From assembly GCA_946220775.1 (NCBI GenBank), contig CAMIFC010000001.1:1-64000 (forward strand): 64,000 bases of DNA, in the 5' to 3' direction. The notes below the pieces were generated by a model that saw only the letters and a list, made by a program, of their open reading frames with translations, searched no databases and had not been told where the DNA came from. Within the stretch, counting starts at the first letter, position 1. Each line of letters opens with the position of its first letter. The DNA comes from an uncultured Corynebacterium sp. (GTDB lineage: Bacteria > Actinomycetota > Actinomycetes > Mycobacteriales > Mycobacteriaceae). Shown here piece by piece: positions 26,871-36,440 of this stretch. The position numbers were made by a program, and so were the translations under genes.

Positions 26871-28535
26871 GTGACTCCTGCAGAACTTTCCCAACTCATC
26901 ACCAGCGCAGCACGATTCGTGCTCGACGAACACGACCTCGATAGCTCCGTGGTACCCGACGCAGCCGTCGTCGAACGCCCACGCAATCCTGAACACGGTG
27001 ACTACGCGACCAACATCGCTATGCAGGTCGCCAAGAAGGCGGGAACGAACCCGCGTGAATTCGGCACCTGGCTAGCGGCACACTTAGCGGATCAAGAAGG
27101 CATTGACGAAGCAACGGTCGCCGGCCCAGGCTTCATCAATATTCGCCTCGCAGCAGCGGCTCAAGGAAAAATTGTCGCTGACATCCTCGACGCAGGTGCC
27201 GGCTTCGGTAAGGGCAACGCCTACGAGGGCACCAAGATCAACCTCGAATTCGTTTCTGCGAACCCGACAGGACCAATACACCTCGGTGGCACCCGATGGG
27301 CCGCTGTTGGAGACTCTCTGGGGCGACTGCTCACCGCTCAAGGGGGAGAGGTCACCCGCGAGTACTACTTCAACGATCACGGTGCGCAGATCGATCGCTT
27401 TGCGAATTCGCTGCTCGCAGCCGCTCGCAACGAACCCACGCCGGAGGACGGTTACGGCGGACAATACATTCACGACATCGCAGCCCAGGTAGCGGAAGCG
27501 AACCCGAACTGGGCCGATCTGCCAGAGGATGACGCACGAGAGCTTTTCCGCGCCCAGGGTGTGGATTTGATGTTTGAACACATCAAGGTCACGCTCAAGG
27601 AATTCGGCACAGAATTCGACGTATTCTTCCACGAGAATTCTCTGTTCGAGTCCGGCGCTGTGGAAAAGGCCATCGAAGAGCTCAAGGCCAACGGCAACCT
27701 GTACGAATCCGAGGGGGCCTGGTGGCTGCGCTCCAGCGAGTTCGGAGATGACAAAGACCGCGTTGTCATCAAATCCGACGGCAACGCCGCATACATCGCC
27801 GGAGACATCGCCTATATCGCCGACAAGATCGGCCGAGGCCATGACCTATGCATTTACATGCTCGGCGCTGATCACCACGGGTACATCGCCCGGCTGAAGG
27901 CCGCTGCAGGCGCGTTGGGCTACGACCCTAACCAGGTGGAGGTCATGATCGGCCAAATGGTGAACCTGGTTCGCGACGGCAAGGCCGTGCGCATGTCCAA
28001 GCGCGCCGGCACCATCATTACCCTTGACGATCTCGTCGAAGCCATCGGCGTTGACGCCGCCCGCTATGCCTTGATCCGTTCCTCCGTCGATTCTTCGCTG
28101 GATATCGACATGGACCTGTGGGCGTCGGAGACCAACGACAACCCGGTTTTCTACGTCCAATACGCCCACGCTCGTCTCAGCTCGCTTCGTCGCAAGGCCA
28201 ACGACCTTGGGGTTTCCGAGCAGGACGCCAACCTGGCGCTACTGACTCACGACCGAGAGGGCAAGCTGATCCGCACCCTCGGCGAATTCCCAGAGGTCGT
28301 CAAGACCGCCGCAGAATTGCGTGAACCTCATCGTGTTGCTCGCTATGCAGAGCACCTGGCCGGGGATTTCCACCGGTTCTACGACGTTTGCCAGGTCCTG
28401 CCGAAGGCAGACGAACCTGCTGGTGCGGAGGCAGACCCAGTGTTCAAGGCGCGCCTCGCACTGACGGCCGCGACTCGCCAGACCCTGGCGAATGCGCTGC
28501 ACCTCATCGGTGTTTCGGCACCGGAAAGGATGTAA
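26871..28535 (+). CDS. argS: Arginyl-tRNA synthetase
   Basis: This 554-residue class Ia synthetase charges tRNA-Arg. Visible are the N-terminal additional domain, the HIGH-type motif ANPTGPIHLGGTR near residue 130, the KMSKS-type motif VRMSKRAGT near 377 and the DALR anticodon-binding domain at the C-terminus ending in GVSAPERM. The GTG start has no ribosome site, but TAAAGT lies 9 bases upstream, so a leaderless mRNA is likely. lysA follows after 9 bases, so argS-lysA is an operon, as known in Corynebacterium. Confidence 0.97.
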   Translation: MTPAELSQLITSAARFVLDEHDLDSSVVPDAAVVERPRNPEHGDYATNIAMQVAKKAGTNPREFGTWLAAHLADQEGIDEATVAGPGFINIRLAAAAQGKIVADILDAGAGFGKGNAYEGTKINLEFVSANPTGPIHLGGTRWAAVGDSLGRLLTAQGGEVTREYYFNDHGAQIDRFANSLLAAARNEPTPEDGYGGQYIHDIAAQVAEANPNWADLPEDDARELFRAQGVDLMFEHIKVTLKEFGTEFDVFFHENSLFESGAVEKAIEELKANGNLYESEGAWWLRSSEFGDDKDRVVIKSDGNAAYIAGDIAYIADKIGRGHDLCIYMLGADHHGYIARLKAAAGALGYDPNQVEVMIGQMVNLVRDGKAVRMSKRAGTIITLDDLVEAIGVDAARYALIRSSVDSSLDIDMDLWASETNDNPVFYVQYAHARLSSLRRKANDLGVSEQDANLALLTHDREGKLIRTLGEFPEVVKTAAELREPHRVARYAEHLAGDFHRFYDVCQVLPKADEPAGAEADPVFKARLALTAATRQTLANALHLIGVSAPERM

Positions 28536-28544
28536 CTTCCCTCA

Positions 28545-29975
28545 ATGGATCCGATCACAGCTCAGCAGCCAACCCCGCTGCGTCGCCGGACGGCGAACAC
28601 TGCGGAGTTCAACCTGATTCCCTCGAACGTCTATCCGCTCACCGCTCGCCGGACGGAGCAAGGTGGCGTTGATATCGCGGGAGTGCCGCTGACCGACATG
28701 GCTGATACCTACGGAACGCCTGCGTTCATCATGGATGAACAGGATTTCCGCACTCGCTGCCAGCAAATGGCTCAGGCCTTTGGCGGCGGAGAGCGGGTTC
28801 ACTACGCGTCCAAGGCATTCATGAGCAAGACGGTTTGCCGGTGGGTGGCTGAAGAAGGCCTCGCGCTTGACATTGCCAGCCTCGGGGAGTTGCAGGTTGC
28901 ACTACGTGCGGATTTTCCGCCTGCTCGGATCACGGTGCATGGGAACAACAAGTCTTCCGAATTCTTGCGCGCCGCGGTGACCGCCGGAGTCGAATTGATT
29001 GTTATCGATTCGCTTCAGGAAATCGCGAACTTGTCGCGCATCGCAACTGAACTCGACGTTGTTCAGGACGTCCTGGTGCGTGTCACCCCTGGCGTCCACG
29101 TCGACACTCATGAATTCATCGCGACCTCCCACGAGGACCAAAAATTCGGGTTCTCGCTGGCCTCGGGCTCAGCCGAGGATGCAGCGAACCAATGCCTGGC
29201 CGCCGATGGGCTGCGCCTGCGAGGGCTGCATTGCCACGTGGGGTCCCAGGTGTTCGACGCCGATGGCTTCGTGTTGGCCGCAGAACGCCTGCTCGGGCTG
29301 TGGCGTGATCTCCTGAACGCCCAGCAGAGCGACGATTCAGAACGACCTGCGGCGCTCGACCAGAATCAGGCTGAACACTTCAACGTGCTGGATCTTGGTG
29401 GCGGCTACGGAATTGCGTATATGCCGGACCAAGAATCACTCGACGTGGCGGACGTAGCAAAGAACCTCCTAGAAAAGGTGGAGCTGGCAGCCACAGAGGC
29501 TGGCGTCCCCATGCCGACGGTCAATGTTGAACCTGGCCGCGCCATCGCAGGACCGTCGATGGTGACCCTTTACCGGGTGGGCACAATCAAGGACGTTGAG
29601 ACCAGTGATCACACGACTCGGCGGTATGTCTCGGTGGATGGAGGGATGAGTGACAACATTCGTCCGGCGCTCTACCAGGCAGAATACGATGTGCGGGTGG
29701 TGAACCGGGAACTGTCCGGAGACCTCGTGCATTCCCGAATCGTCGGATCGCACTGCGAATCGGGCGACATCCTCGTTAACGATTGCCTGGTTCCCGACGA
29801 TATTCAGCCTGGAGATCTGATCTCCATCGCAACGACGGGCGCATACTGCTATTCCATGTCGTCCCGGTACAACATGTTCATGCGCCCGCCGGTGATCGTC
29901 GCCAAGGACGGCGAGACCCGGGTGATGATCCGCAGAGAGACGCTCGACGACGTTCTCGCGCTAGAAAATGATTAG
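28545..29975 (+). CDS. lysA: Diaminopimelate decarboxylase
   Basis: This 476-residue PLP enzyme makes L-lysine from meso-diaminopimelate, the last step of the pathway. It shows the PLP lysine motif VHYASKAFMSK near residue 87, the LGGGYGIAY phosphate-binding loop near 285, the EPGRAIAGPS motif near 326 and HCESGDIL near 403, which supplies active-site residues of the partner subunit. It is second gene of argS-lysA. A weak 6-bp hairpin (29983-30001) follows the stop. Confidence 0.97.
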   Translation: MDPITAQQPTPLRRRTANTAEFNLIPSNVYPLTARRTEQGGVDIAGVPLTDMADTYGTPAFIMDEQDFRTRCQQMAQAFGGGERVHYASKAFMSKTVCRWVAEEGLALDIASLGELQVALRADFPPARITVHGNNKSSEFLRAAVTAGVELIVIDSLQEIANLSRIATELDVVQDVLVRVTPGVHVDTHEFIATSHEDQKFGFSLASGSAEDAANQCLAADGLRLRGLHCHVGSQVFDADGFVLAAERLLGLWRDLLNAQQSDDSERPAALDQNQAEHFNVLDLGGGYGIAYMPDQESLDVADVAKNLLEKVELAATEAGVPMPTVNVEPGRAIAGPSMVTLYRVGTIKDVETSDHTTRRYVSVDGGMSDNIRPALYQAEYDVRVVNRELSGDLVHSRIVGSHCESGDILVNDCLVPDDIQPGDLISIATTGAYCYSMSSRYNMFMRPPVIVAKDGETRVMIRRETLDDVLALEND

Positions 29976-30054
29976 GTTATTTGAACGCAAAGTTAGCGTT
30001 CGGGTGGCAAGTTCTTAGCTTCACGCTACACTGTCCTTGTACCCAAAACTGTAC

Positions 30055-30084
30055 CGCTCTGTCTAGAATGAATTTGACAGAGCG
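30055..30084. promoter_or_regulatory. Inverted repeat upstream of hom, possible operator
   Basis: CGCTCTGTC (30055-30063) and GACAGAGCG (30076-30084) are perfect 9-base inverted arms around 12 bases that contain a -10-like TAGAAT (30064-30069). It ends 42 bases before the hom ATG. It could be an operator over the promoter or a hairpin at the mRNA 5' end. No terminator T-tract follows. Confidence 0.45.
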
Positions 30085-30126
30085 AAAGCATTGCAAGACC
30101 GACCAACAATTTTACGGAGAAGATTC

Positions 30127-31464
30127 ATGACAGACGCATCGACTTCCACCCTTCGCCCAGGCAAAGGCTCCGGCGCCACTATTGGTGTAGCCCTGCTGGG
30201 CATGGGTACTGTCGGCGCTGAGGTGCTCCGTTTACTCAACGAGCGTGCCGATGAGTTCGCCGCTCGAGTCGGCGGCCCGTTGGAGGTTCGCGGCGTGGCC
30301 GTGAGTGACCTGACGAAACCTCGCCCAGGAGTCGACGAAAGCCTACTCACCGACGACGCGCTCTCACTCGTTCGCCGAGACGACATCGATCTCGTCATCG
30401 AAGTCATCGGCGGCATCGACTACCCGAACCAGGTAGTCACCGCTGCGCTGGAATCCGGCAAGTCCGTGGTGACGGCCAACAAGGCACTGATCGCAGCCCA
30501 TTTTGATGAGCTATCCGCCGCCGCCGAAAGCACCGGCGCTGACCTGTTCTTTGAGGCGGCAGTAGCCGCCGCGATCCCGGTCGTTGGACCGCTGCTGCGT
30601 TCCCTCGCCGGCGACAAGGTCGAATCGATCATGGGCATCGTCAACGGCACGACCAACTTTATCCTCGACGCGATGTACACCCGTGGGGCCAGCTACGATG
30701 AGATGCTCCAGGAAGCAACCGACCTTGGTTACGCCGAAGCTGACCCAACCGCCGACGTTGATGGCCTCGATGCTGCATCCAAGGCGGCAATTCTGGCTTC
30801 GCTTGGTTTCCACTCGCAGGTGGGTGCCAAGGACGTCCACACCGAGGGCATCCGCAAGATCACGACGGATGACATTGATGCAGCGAAGGCAGCAGGTTGC
30901 ACCATCAAGCTGCTGGCCATCTGTGACCGCGTCGAAAGTCAGGACGGAACCCCTGCAGTGTCTGCACGGGTGTACCCGGCTCTCATCCCACTGTCCCACC
31001 CGCTGGCGAGCGTCTCCGAGTCCTACAACGCGATTTTCGTTGAGGCAGAATCGGCCGGTCGATTGATGTTCTACGGCAACGGCGCTGGCGGCGCCCCAAC
31101 TGCTTCTGCAGTCCTGGGTGACGTCGTGTCCGTTGCACGCAACATCATTCACGGTGGTCGCGGCCCACGTCGCTCCACCTACGCGGCTCTGCCAATTGCG
31201 GACTTTGGAGATATCTTGACTCGCTTCCACGTCGACATGATCGTTAACGACCGGGCCGGCGTCCTAGCCGAGATCGCTAACGAGTTCTCTGCTCACGGGG
31301 TTTCTCTGAAAACCGTGCGTCAGGAGAACCTCGAGGGCAAGGCACGCCTCGTCGTCATCACCCACAGCGCGAAGGAGCGCGACCTCGAAGAAACCGTTCG
31401 GGCGCTCAAAAATCTCGATGCTGTTCAGGAAGTTCGTTCCGTGTTGCGAATGGAAGGCAAGTAA
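30127..31464 (+). CDS. hom: Homoserine dehydrogenase
   Basis: This 445-residue enzyme reduces aspartate semialdehyde to homoserine, feeding threonine, methionine and isoleucine synthesis. The NAD(P)-binding loop is GVALLGMGTVGAEVLRLL at about 18-35. The catalytic part includes GIVNGTTNFILDAMY and the lysine region DVDGLDAASKAAIL. A C-terminal ACT domain (RFHVDMIVNDRAGVLAEIAN) is the expected site of threonine feedback inhibition. ATG 30127 has GGAGAAG 6 bases upstream; an in-frame upstream start lacks one. thrB starts 6 bases after the stop, forming hom-thrB. Confidence 0.97.
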   Translation: MTDASTSTLRPGKGSGATIGVALLGMGTVGAEVLRLLNERADEFAARVGGPLEVRGVAVSDLTKPRPGVDESLLTDDALSLVRRDDIDLVIEVIGGIDYPNQVVTAALESGKSVVTANKALIAAHFDELSAAAESTGADLFFEAAVAAAIPVVGPLLRSLAGDKVESIMGIVNGTTNFILDAMYTRGASYDEMLQEATDLGYAEADPTADVDGLDAASKAAILASLGFHSQVGAKDVHTEGIRKITTDDIDAAKAAGCTIKLLAICDRVESQDGTPAVSARVYPALIPLSHPLASVSESYNAIFVEAESAGRLMFYGNGAGGAPTASAVLGDVVSVARNIIHGGRGPRRSTYAALPIADFGDILTRFHVDMIVNDRAGVLAEIANEFSAHGVSLKTVRQENLEGKARLVVITHSAKERDLEETVRALKNLDAVQEVRSVLRMEGK

Positions 31465-31470
31465 TAACTC

Positions 31471-32391
31471 ATGGCCACTGAGATTCCCGTCGGCCGCAGC
31501 GTCGCAGTTAAGGTTCCCGGCTCGTCCGCAAACCTTGGCCCCGGCTTCGACACCCTCGGACTAGCGCTGAGTATTTACGATCACGTTGAAGTTGAGGTCA
31601 TCGACTCTGGTTTGATCGTGGAAGTCACCGGCGAAGGCGAAGGCGAAGTGCCGCTGGATGAACGCCACCTGGTTGTTCGTGCACTTCGTTCCGGGCTGAA
31701 GGAAGCCGACGTTACCGTTCGCGGACTGCGCGTTTCCTGCAACAACTCCATCCCGCAATCCCGCGGGCTGGGGTCCTCAGCGGCAGCGGCAGTGTCCGGT
31801 GTTGTCGCCGCCAATGCCCTGGCCGGGGGAGTGCTCAGCGAAGAAACAGTGATCCAACTGGCGTCCGCATTCGAAGGCCACCCGGATAACGCTGCGGCGT
31901 CGGTGATGGGCCAGGCCGTCGTCTCGTGGACGAATACCCCGGTCGATGGCACGGCGCCACAGTTTCACGCTGCGAAGATCGATGTGCACAAGGACATTCG
32001 CGCGACTGCCCTGATTCCGGAGTCCCATGCCTCCACGGAGGCGGTGCGTCGCGTGTTGCCGAATGAGATCTCGCACTTGGATGCCCGCTTCAACGTCTCG
32101 CGTACTGCGGTGATGACTGTCGCGCTCCGGGATAACCCGGAACTGCTGTGGGAAGGCACTCGCGACCGCATGCACCAGCCATATCGCGCGGAAGTTCTGC
32201 CGATCACCACGGAATGGGTTAACCGGTTGCGCAACCAGGGCTACCCGGCGTTCCTTTCTGGTGCCGGCCCGACGGTGTTGGTGCTGTCAACGGAGCCGGT
32301 GGCCGAGCATTTCCTCCAAGAAGCTCGTGACCGCGACATTCGCGTGGAGGAACTGAGCATCGCGGGACCAGCGGAGATCCTGCAACACTAG
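31471..32391 (+). CDS. thrB: Homoserine kinase
   Basis: This 306-residue GHMP-family kinase phosphorylates homoserine for threonine synthase. It shows the N-terminal VPGSSANLGPGFDTLG motif and the ATP-binding loop PQSRGLGSSAAAAVSG near 92-107, with the C-terminal motif AFLSGAGPTVLVL. It is the second gene of hom-thrB. Its TAG stop interlocks with the TAG of the convergent acyl-CoA synthetase gene in a shared CTAG, so there is no space for a terminator between them. Confidence 0.97.
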   Translation: MATEIPVGRSVAVKVPGSSANLGPGFDTLGLALSIYDHVEVEVIDSGLIVEVTGEGEGEVPLDERHLVVRALRSGLKEADVTVRGLRVSCNNSIPQSRGLGSSAAAAVSGVVAANALAGGVLSEETVIQLASAFEGHPDNAAASVMGQAVVSWTNTPVDGTAPQFHAAKIDVHKDIRATALIPESHASTEAVRRVLPNEISHLDARFNVSRTAVMTVALRDNPELLWEGTRDRMHQPYRAEVLPITTEWVNRLRNQGYPAFLSGAGPTVLVLSTEPVAEHFLQEARDRDIRVEELSIAGPAEILQH

Positions 32392-34211
32392 TTCCGCTTC
32401 GGGGCGCCAGCATCTGGTGCCCCGCTTGCGTCAGTTCCGATTTCTTCAGCAGTGTCTTCCGGACCTAGCTCTTCCTCAGGCAGAGTAATGATCTGCAACT
32501 GACCTTTCCGGAAGAGCTTGCGAAGCTCCTTCTTATCGAACTTTTCCACACTTGTGCGTTGGATAGAGTTCACAAACGTCCAGTTCTCTGGCGCCATCCA
32601 GCGGGGCACGTTGGAGAGAAGCGAATCGTGCAGCTCCTGTGCGGTTTCTGCGCCCGGTTCGAACCCCTCGCTCAACACCACGATGGCCAGCGGGCGCTGC
32701 CCCCATTTTTCGTCTGGAATGCCGATGACCGACGCCTCGTTGACGCCCGGCCGGTCCATCAAATAGTTCTCCAATGCAGCAGAGTAAATCCACTCGCCAC
32801 CAGAGCGGATCAAATCCGACTGGCGGTCGTGGATCGTCAAGAAGCCATCTTTGGTGACCGTGCCGATGTCCCCAGTGCGCAGCCACCCATCGACCGTAAA
32901 GCGATCATCGCCATCGTCAACCGCATGCCCGCGGAACACACTGGCCGTTCCGTCCTGCTGTTCGGTGGGGGAATGGTAGTAGCTACCGGTGACGGTATTT
33001 CCGCGAACCTGCAGCTCACCGGCATTGCGGTCGTGGTTATCGAGCACCTGGCCAGCATCATTGACCACCCGGTATTCTAGACCAATGGGGAAGCGGCCCT
33101 GGGAGTAGCGGTAGCGTGCCCGGGCAGGGCCGGATACGCCGGCCGGAGGGTGGGCGACGGTTCCGATCGGTGAGGTTTCTGTCATTCCCCACACATGGAT
33201 CATGTCCACACCGAAGCGTTCCTCCCAGGCGTCGATCAGCGCAGGTGGAACTTGGGAACCACCAGAGTAGATCTCCTGCAAGCTCATTCGCCGTGGTGGA
33301 TGGGCCTCGTAGTGGAGCAACAGGCTCATCCATACTGATGAAGCGCCGTGAGCCTGTCGGGGCATCGCGTCCTCAATGACGTGCGCGAGGTGCTCGGGCT
33401 CTGCATTGCTGCCGGTGAACACCAGCGAGGCGCCCGTCATGAACGCCGCCAGCGGAACGCCCCAGCTCAGAACGTGATAAATAGGCACGCAGCACAAGAA
33501 GACCGTGCCGTTTCGAACACCAAAACTGTCGGCAGCTCGCAGTCCCATGGAGTGGATCCATAAGGACCGATGTGAATAAGCCACGCCCTTGGGGGCACCT
33601 TCCGTACCCGTGGAGTAGCACAGCGCGGCGGGAGCTGTTTCCGGAAGTGACGGCCAGGGGTAGTTTGTCGGCCAGCCGTCGAGGAATGCCTCGTATCCTT
33701 CGACCCGGACTTCGCGTCGTGGGGTGGCGTCCTGAAAAAGAAGGGTGGCGGAATCGCGCGCGCGGGAGATGGCGGACATTTCTGTGCTGGTGATGAGGAT
33801 GGCCTCGATTGCGGGGCAATGTGGCAACAGGTCGAGGATGCGGTCGATGGATTCGGCGTCGCAGACAATGACTTTGTCTTCGGAGTGGTTGATTACGTGG
33901 ATCAATTGATCGTCAGCTAACTGCCGATTGAGTGGCTGGAAAACCGTACCCATGGCAGCCACACCCAGGAAAATCTCGAGGTGTTCGGTGGTGTTCGTCA
34001 GCAGTGTCCCAACACGGTCGCCGATGCCGATGTTAAATTCGCGGGACAGCCCGTGGGCGAGAGCCGCAGCGCGGGAACCGATGTCCTTAAATGTGGTGAC
34101 CTCAGGTTCTGCTCCCATGTAGGTTGTCACTGTGGAGTTGCGGTGGGCATTCGCGCCGTATTCCACGATGTGCGATACCGAAAACGGGAGTTCCTGCATC
34201 GTTGATTCCAT
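32388..34211 (-). CDS. Acyl-CoA synthetase (AMP-forming, FadD-like)
   Basis: This is a 607-residue adenylate-forming ligase. Motifs in order are YSTGTEGAPKGVAYSHRS (A3, near 188), GMTETSPIGT (near 338), GWLRTGDIG (A7, near 450), IRSGGEWIYSAALE (A8) and the C-terminal lysine KFDKKELRKLF. It probably activates medium- or long-chain fatty acids to acyl-CoA. The start is uncertain: ATG 34211 may be leaderless, because TAGGGT lies 7 bases upstream. ATG 34199 has only a weak GGA, and the longer frame to 34334 looks non-coding. It carries a T5-GGACGCCA motif at 33725. Confidence 0.9.
   Translation of the reverse strand: MESTMQELPFSVSHIVEYGANAHRNSTVTTYMGAEPEVTTFKDIGSRAAALAHGLSREFNIGIGDRVGTLLTNTTEHLEIFLGVAAMGTVFQPLNRQLADDQLIHVINHSEDKVIVCDAESIDRILDLLPHCPAIEAILITSTEMSAISRARDSATLLFQDATPRREVRVEGYEAFLDGWPTNYPWPSLPETAPAALCYSTGTEGAPKGVAYSHRSLWIHSMGLRAADSFGVRNGTVFLCCVPIYHVLSWGVPLAAFMTGASLVFTGSNAEPEHLAHVIEDAMPRQAHGASSVWMSLLLHYEAHPPRRMSLQEIYSGGSQVPPALIDAWEERFGVDMIHVWGMTETSPIGTVAHPPAGVSGPARARYRYSQGRFPIGLEYRVVNDAGQVLDNHDRNAGELQVRGNTVTGSYYHSPTEQQDGTASVFRGHAVDDGDDRFTVDGWLRTGDIGTVTKDGFLTIHDRQSDLIRSGGEWIYSAALENYLMDRPGVNEASVIGIPDEKWGQRPLAIVVLSEGFEPGAETAQELHDSLLSNVPRWMAPENWTFVNSIQRTSVEKFDKKELRKLFRKGQLQIITLPEEELGPEDTAEEIGTDASGAPDAGAPKRN
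33725..33739 (-). repeat. T5-GGACGCCA dispersed motif, copy 5
   Basis: On the minus strand TTTTTCAGGACGCCA, inside the acyl-CoA synthetase gene. Confidence 0.55.
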
Positions 34212-34393
34212 AGGGCTAACCCTACCGCGCTGCCTGGGGCGTACTAGGGGTATCTGCTGCGTGTGTGCGAAACAATTGTGAGTGCTAAGCTTAATCCGAC
34301 TTCGTTGGCACGTGCTCGAGTTGACCGTCGCCAATCATGATCGATTGTTTCAAAGCGAAGTAGTTTGTTCGTGGCGCCATTTCTTCTTTTTTA

Positions 34394-34406
34394 TTTTTTG
34401 ACGCCA
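34394..34406 (+). repeat. Variant T6-GACGCCA motif
   Basis: TTTTTTGACGCCA lacks one G of the octamer. It lies in the 368-base divergent region (34212-34579) between the acyl-CoA synthetase and rho. That region has several T-rich runs and a TATGAT at 34425-34430, but I could not define a confident promoter. It probably includes a long rho mRNA leader. Confidence 0.35.
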
Positions 34407-34579
34407 CCGCGTCGCACCCTTGGATATGATCCACGGTCGATGCACGTCAACGATGCGCCCCGCAACCGGGATGGTGTAGCGCGGGTGTCGTCTTCACAAT
34501 ATTTGTCAATATCGCCCAGCTTTAGAGGCGAATCCTTGGGTTGGCTTCGGGACCGCTGTGGCACACGGAAAGGACTCAC

Positions 34580-36388
34580 GTGAGCTTGTCCGAAATTTTG
34601 ACGCGGGCTGAGACACAAGGCCTGGCGTCATTGAGGCTGGTGGAGCTGCGACAAATCGCGGCGGCTCAGGGCCTCCGGGGAACGTCTGGATTCCGCAAGG
34701 GGGAACTTGTTAACGCGATCGAAGAGGCGGGGAGGGGCGGTAAAGCATCGACATCGCGGCAGGAACCTCGAGCCGAGCGGCCGAAGGAAAAACAGCAGCC
34801 AGACGCAGCGCCAACGACCAGCGAACAGGCGAAAGATGAGGGGGCACGCAACGTGACCACCAAGGAAAAGGAAGGCTCCCAGCAGGATTCTTCAGAACAA
34901 AGCTCTGGAGAACAGGGCGAAGAACGCCAGGGGCAGCGTGATCGCCAGGATCACAATGACCGCCACGAACACAACGATCGTCACGAGCACCGGGAAGGTC
35001 GCCGCAACCGGCGCAACCGCCGAAGCCGACGCAATCGCCGTGGCCATGATCGCAACCAGGATCGGAACCAGGACCGCCATGGCGACCGCGAGGATCGCGG
35101 GCATGGGCGAGACCGGGATGGTCGACGTCGCAATCGCCAGGACAATCGCTCGGGCGGCAACGGCCAGCAGCATAGCGATGGCAACAATGACGGTGAGAAC
35201 AACGCAAAGCAGGAGCCACAGCAGACTCCCGTGGCCGGAATTCTCGACTTCGCAGACGCCAACACCGCGTTCATCCGCACCACCGGCTATCACGCGGGGT
35301 CGACGGACATTTACGTCCCAATCAACATGGTGCGAAAGAACGGCATGCGCCACGGTGATGCTGTCACGGGCATGATTCGCCCGAACCGGAACCAGTCCGG
35401 CGGGGGAGGCCGGGGACGTCACCGGCAGAAGTACACTCCGCTGCATTCTGTGGACACCGTCAACGGGCTCAGCCCCGAGCAGGCTGCGGCTCGCCCGGAT
35501 TTCTCGAAGCTCACGCCGCTGTACCCAAATCAGCGCCTGCGTCTAGAGACCACGCCGAAGGTCCTCACCACGCGCGTGATCGACCTGATCATGCCGATCG
35601 GTAAGGGGCAGCGCGCGCTGATCGTCTCGCCACCAAAGGCTGGTAAGACCACCATTCTGCAGGACATCGCCAACGCGATCTCCACCAATAACCCAGAGTG
35701 CTACCTGATGGTCGTGCTGGTGGACGAACGCCCCGAGGAAGTTACGGACATGCAGCGCAGCGTCAAGGGTGAGGTTATTGCCTCAACCTTCGATCGTCCG
35801 CCATCAGAGCACACCGCCGTCGCCGAGCTCGCTGTGGAGCGGGCAAAGCGCCTGGTGGAGCAGGGCAAGGACGTCGTCCTGTTGCTGGACTCGATCACCC
35901 GTCTGGGGCGTGCCTACAACAACTCGTCTCCAGCGTCGGGGCGCATCCTTTCCGGTGGTGTGGATTCGAATGCGCTGTACCCACCGAAGCGATTCCTCGG
36001 CGCTGCGCGAAACATCGAGCACGGCGGTAGCTTGACCATTATCGCCACCGCCATGGTGGAGACCGGTTCTGCCGGCGATACCGTGATCTTCGAGGAATTC
36101 AAGGGAACCGGTAACGCGGAGCTGAAGCTGGATCGAAAGATCGCGGAGCGGCGCGTGTTCCCCGCAGTGGACGTCAACCCTTCGGGCACCCGAAAGGACG
36201 AACTGCTACTGGGACCAGACGAAGCCCGCATCATGCACAAGCTTCGCCGTATTCTTTCCGCACTTGACCCACAGGCAGCAATTGATCTGCTGATCAAGCA
36301 GCTGAAGAAGAGTAAGACGAACCGCGAATTCATGATTCAAATCGCAAGCTCGGCTCCGCTGGCCGGCGAGGATGAGGACGACGATTAG
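34580..36388 (+). CDS. rho: Transcription termination factor Rho
   Basis: This 602-residue hexameric RNA helicase ends Rho-dependent transcription. The N-terminal Rho-N domain (LSEILTRAETQGLASLRLVELRQIA) is followed by a polar insertion at about residues 40-215. Its later part is rich in Arg, Asp, Asn, His and Gly. Then come the RNA-binding domain (VAGILDFADANTAFIRTTGYH) and the ATPase with Walker A SPPKAGKTT near 354 and LLDSITRLGRAYN near 435. GTG 34580 is chosen because AAGGA lies 5 bases upstream. Such insertions are usual in high-GC actinobacterial Rho and add RNA binding. Confidence 0.97.
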   Translation: MSLSEILTRAETQGLASLRLVELRQIAAAQGLRGTSGFRKGELVNAIEEAGRGGKASTSRQEPRAERPKEKQQPDAAPTTSEQAKDEGARNVTTKEKEGSQQDSSEQSSGEQGEERQGQRDRQDHNDRHEHNDRHEHREGRRNRRNRRSRRNRRGHDRNQDRNQDRHGDREDRGHGRDRDGRRRNRQDNRSGGNGQQHSDGNNDGENNAKQEPQQTPVAGILDFADANTAFIRTTGYHAGSTDIYVPINMVRKNGMRHGDAVTGMIRPNRNQSGGGGRGRHRQKYTPLHSVDTVNGLSPEQAAARPDFSKLTPLYPNQRLRLETTPKVLTTRVIDLIMPIGKGQRALIVSPPKAGKTTILQDIANAISTNNPECYLMVVLVDERPEEVTDMQRSVKGEVIASTFDRPPSEHTAVAELAVERAKRLVEQGKDVVLLLDSITRLGRAYNNSSPASGRILSGGVDSNALYPPKRFLGAARNIEHGGSLTIIATAMVETGSAGDTVIFEEFKGTGNAELKLDRKIAERRVFPAVDVNPSGTRKDELLLGPDEARIMHKLRRILSALDPQAAIDLLIKQLKKSKTNREFMIQIASSAPLAGEDEDDD

Positions 36389-36440
36389 CGAAGCACCTCG
36401 TCCATAATCGTCTTTTTAATCAGTAGGGAGAACAGCACAC

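Noticed and set aside
29983..30001. GAACGC/GCGTTC hairpin after lysA as terminator
   Set aside because: Six base pairs only and no T-tract.
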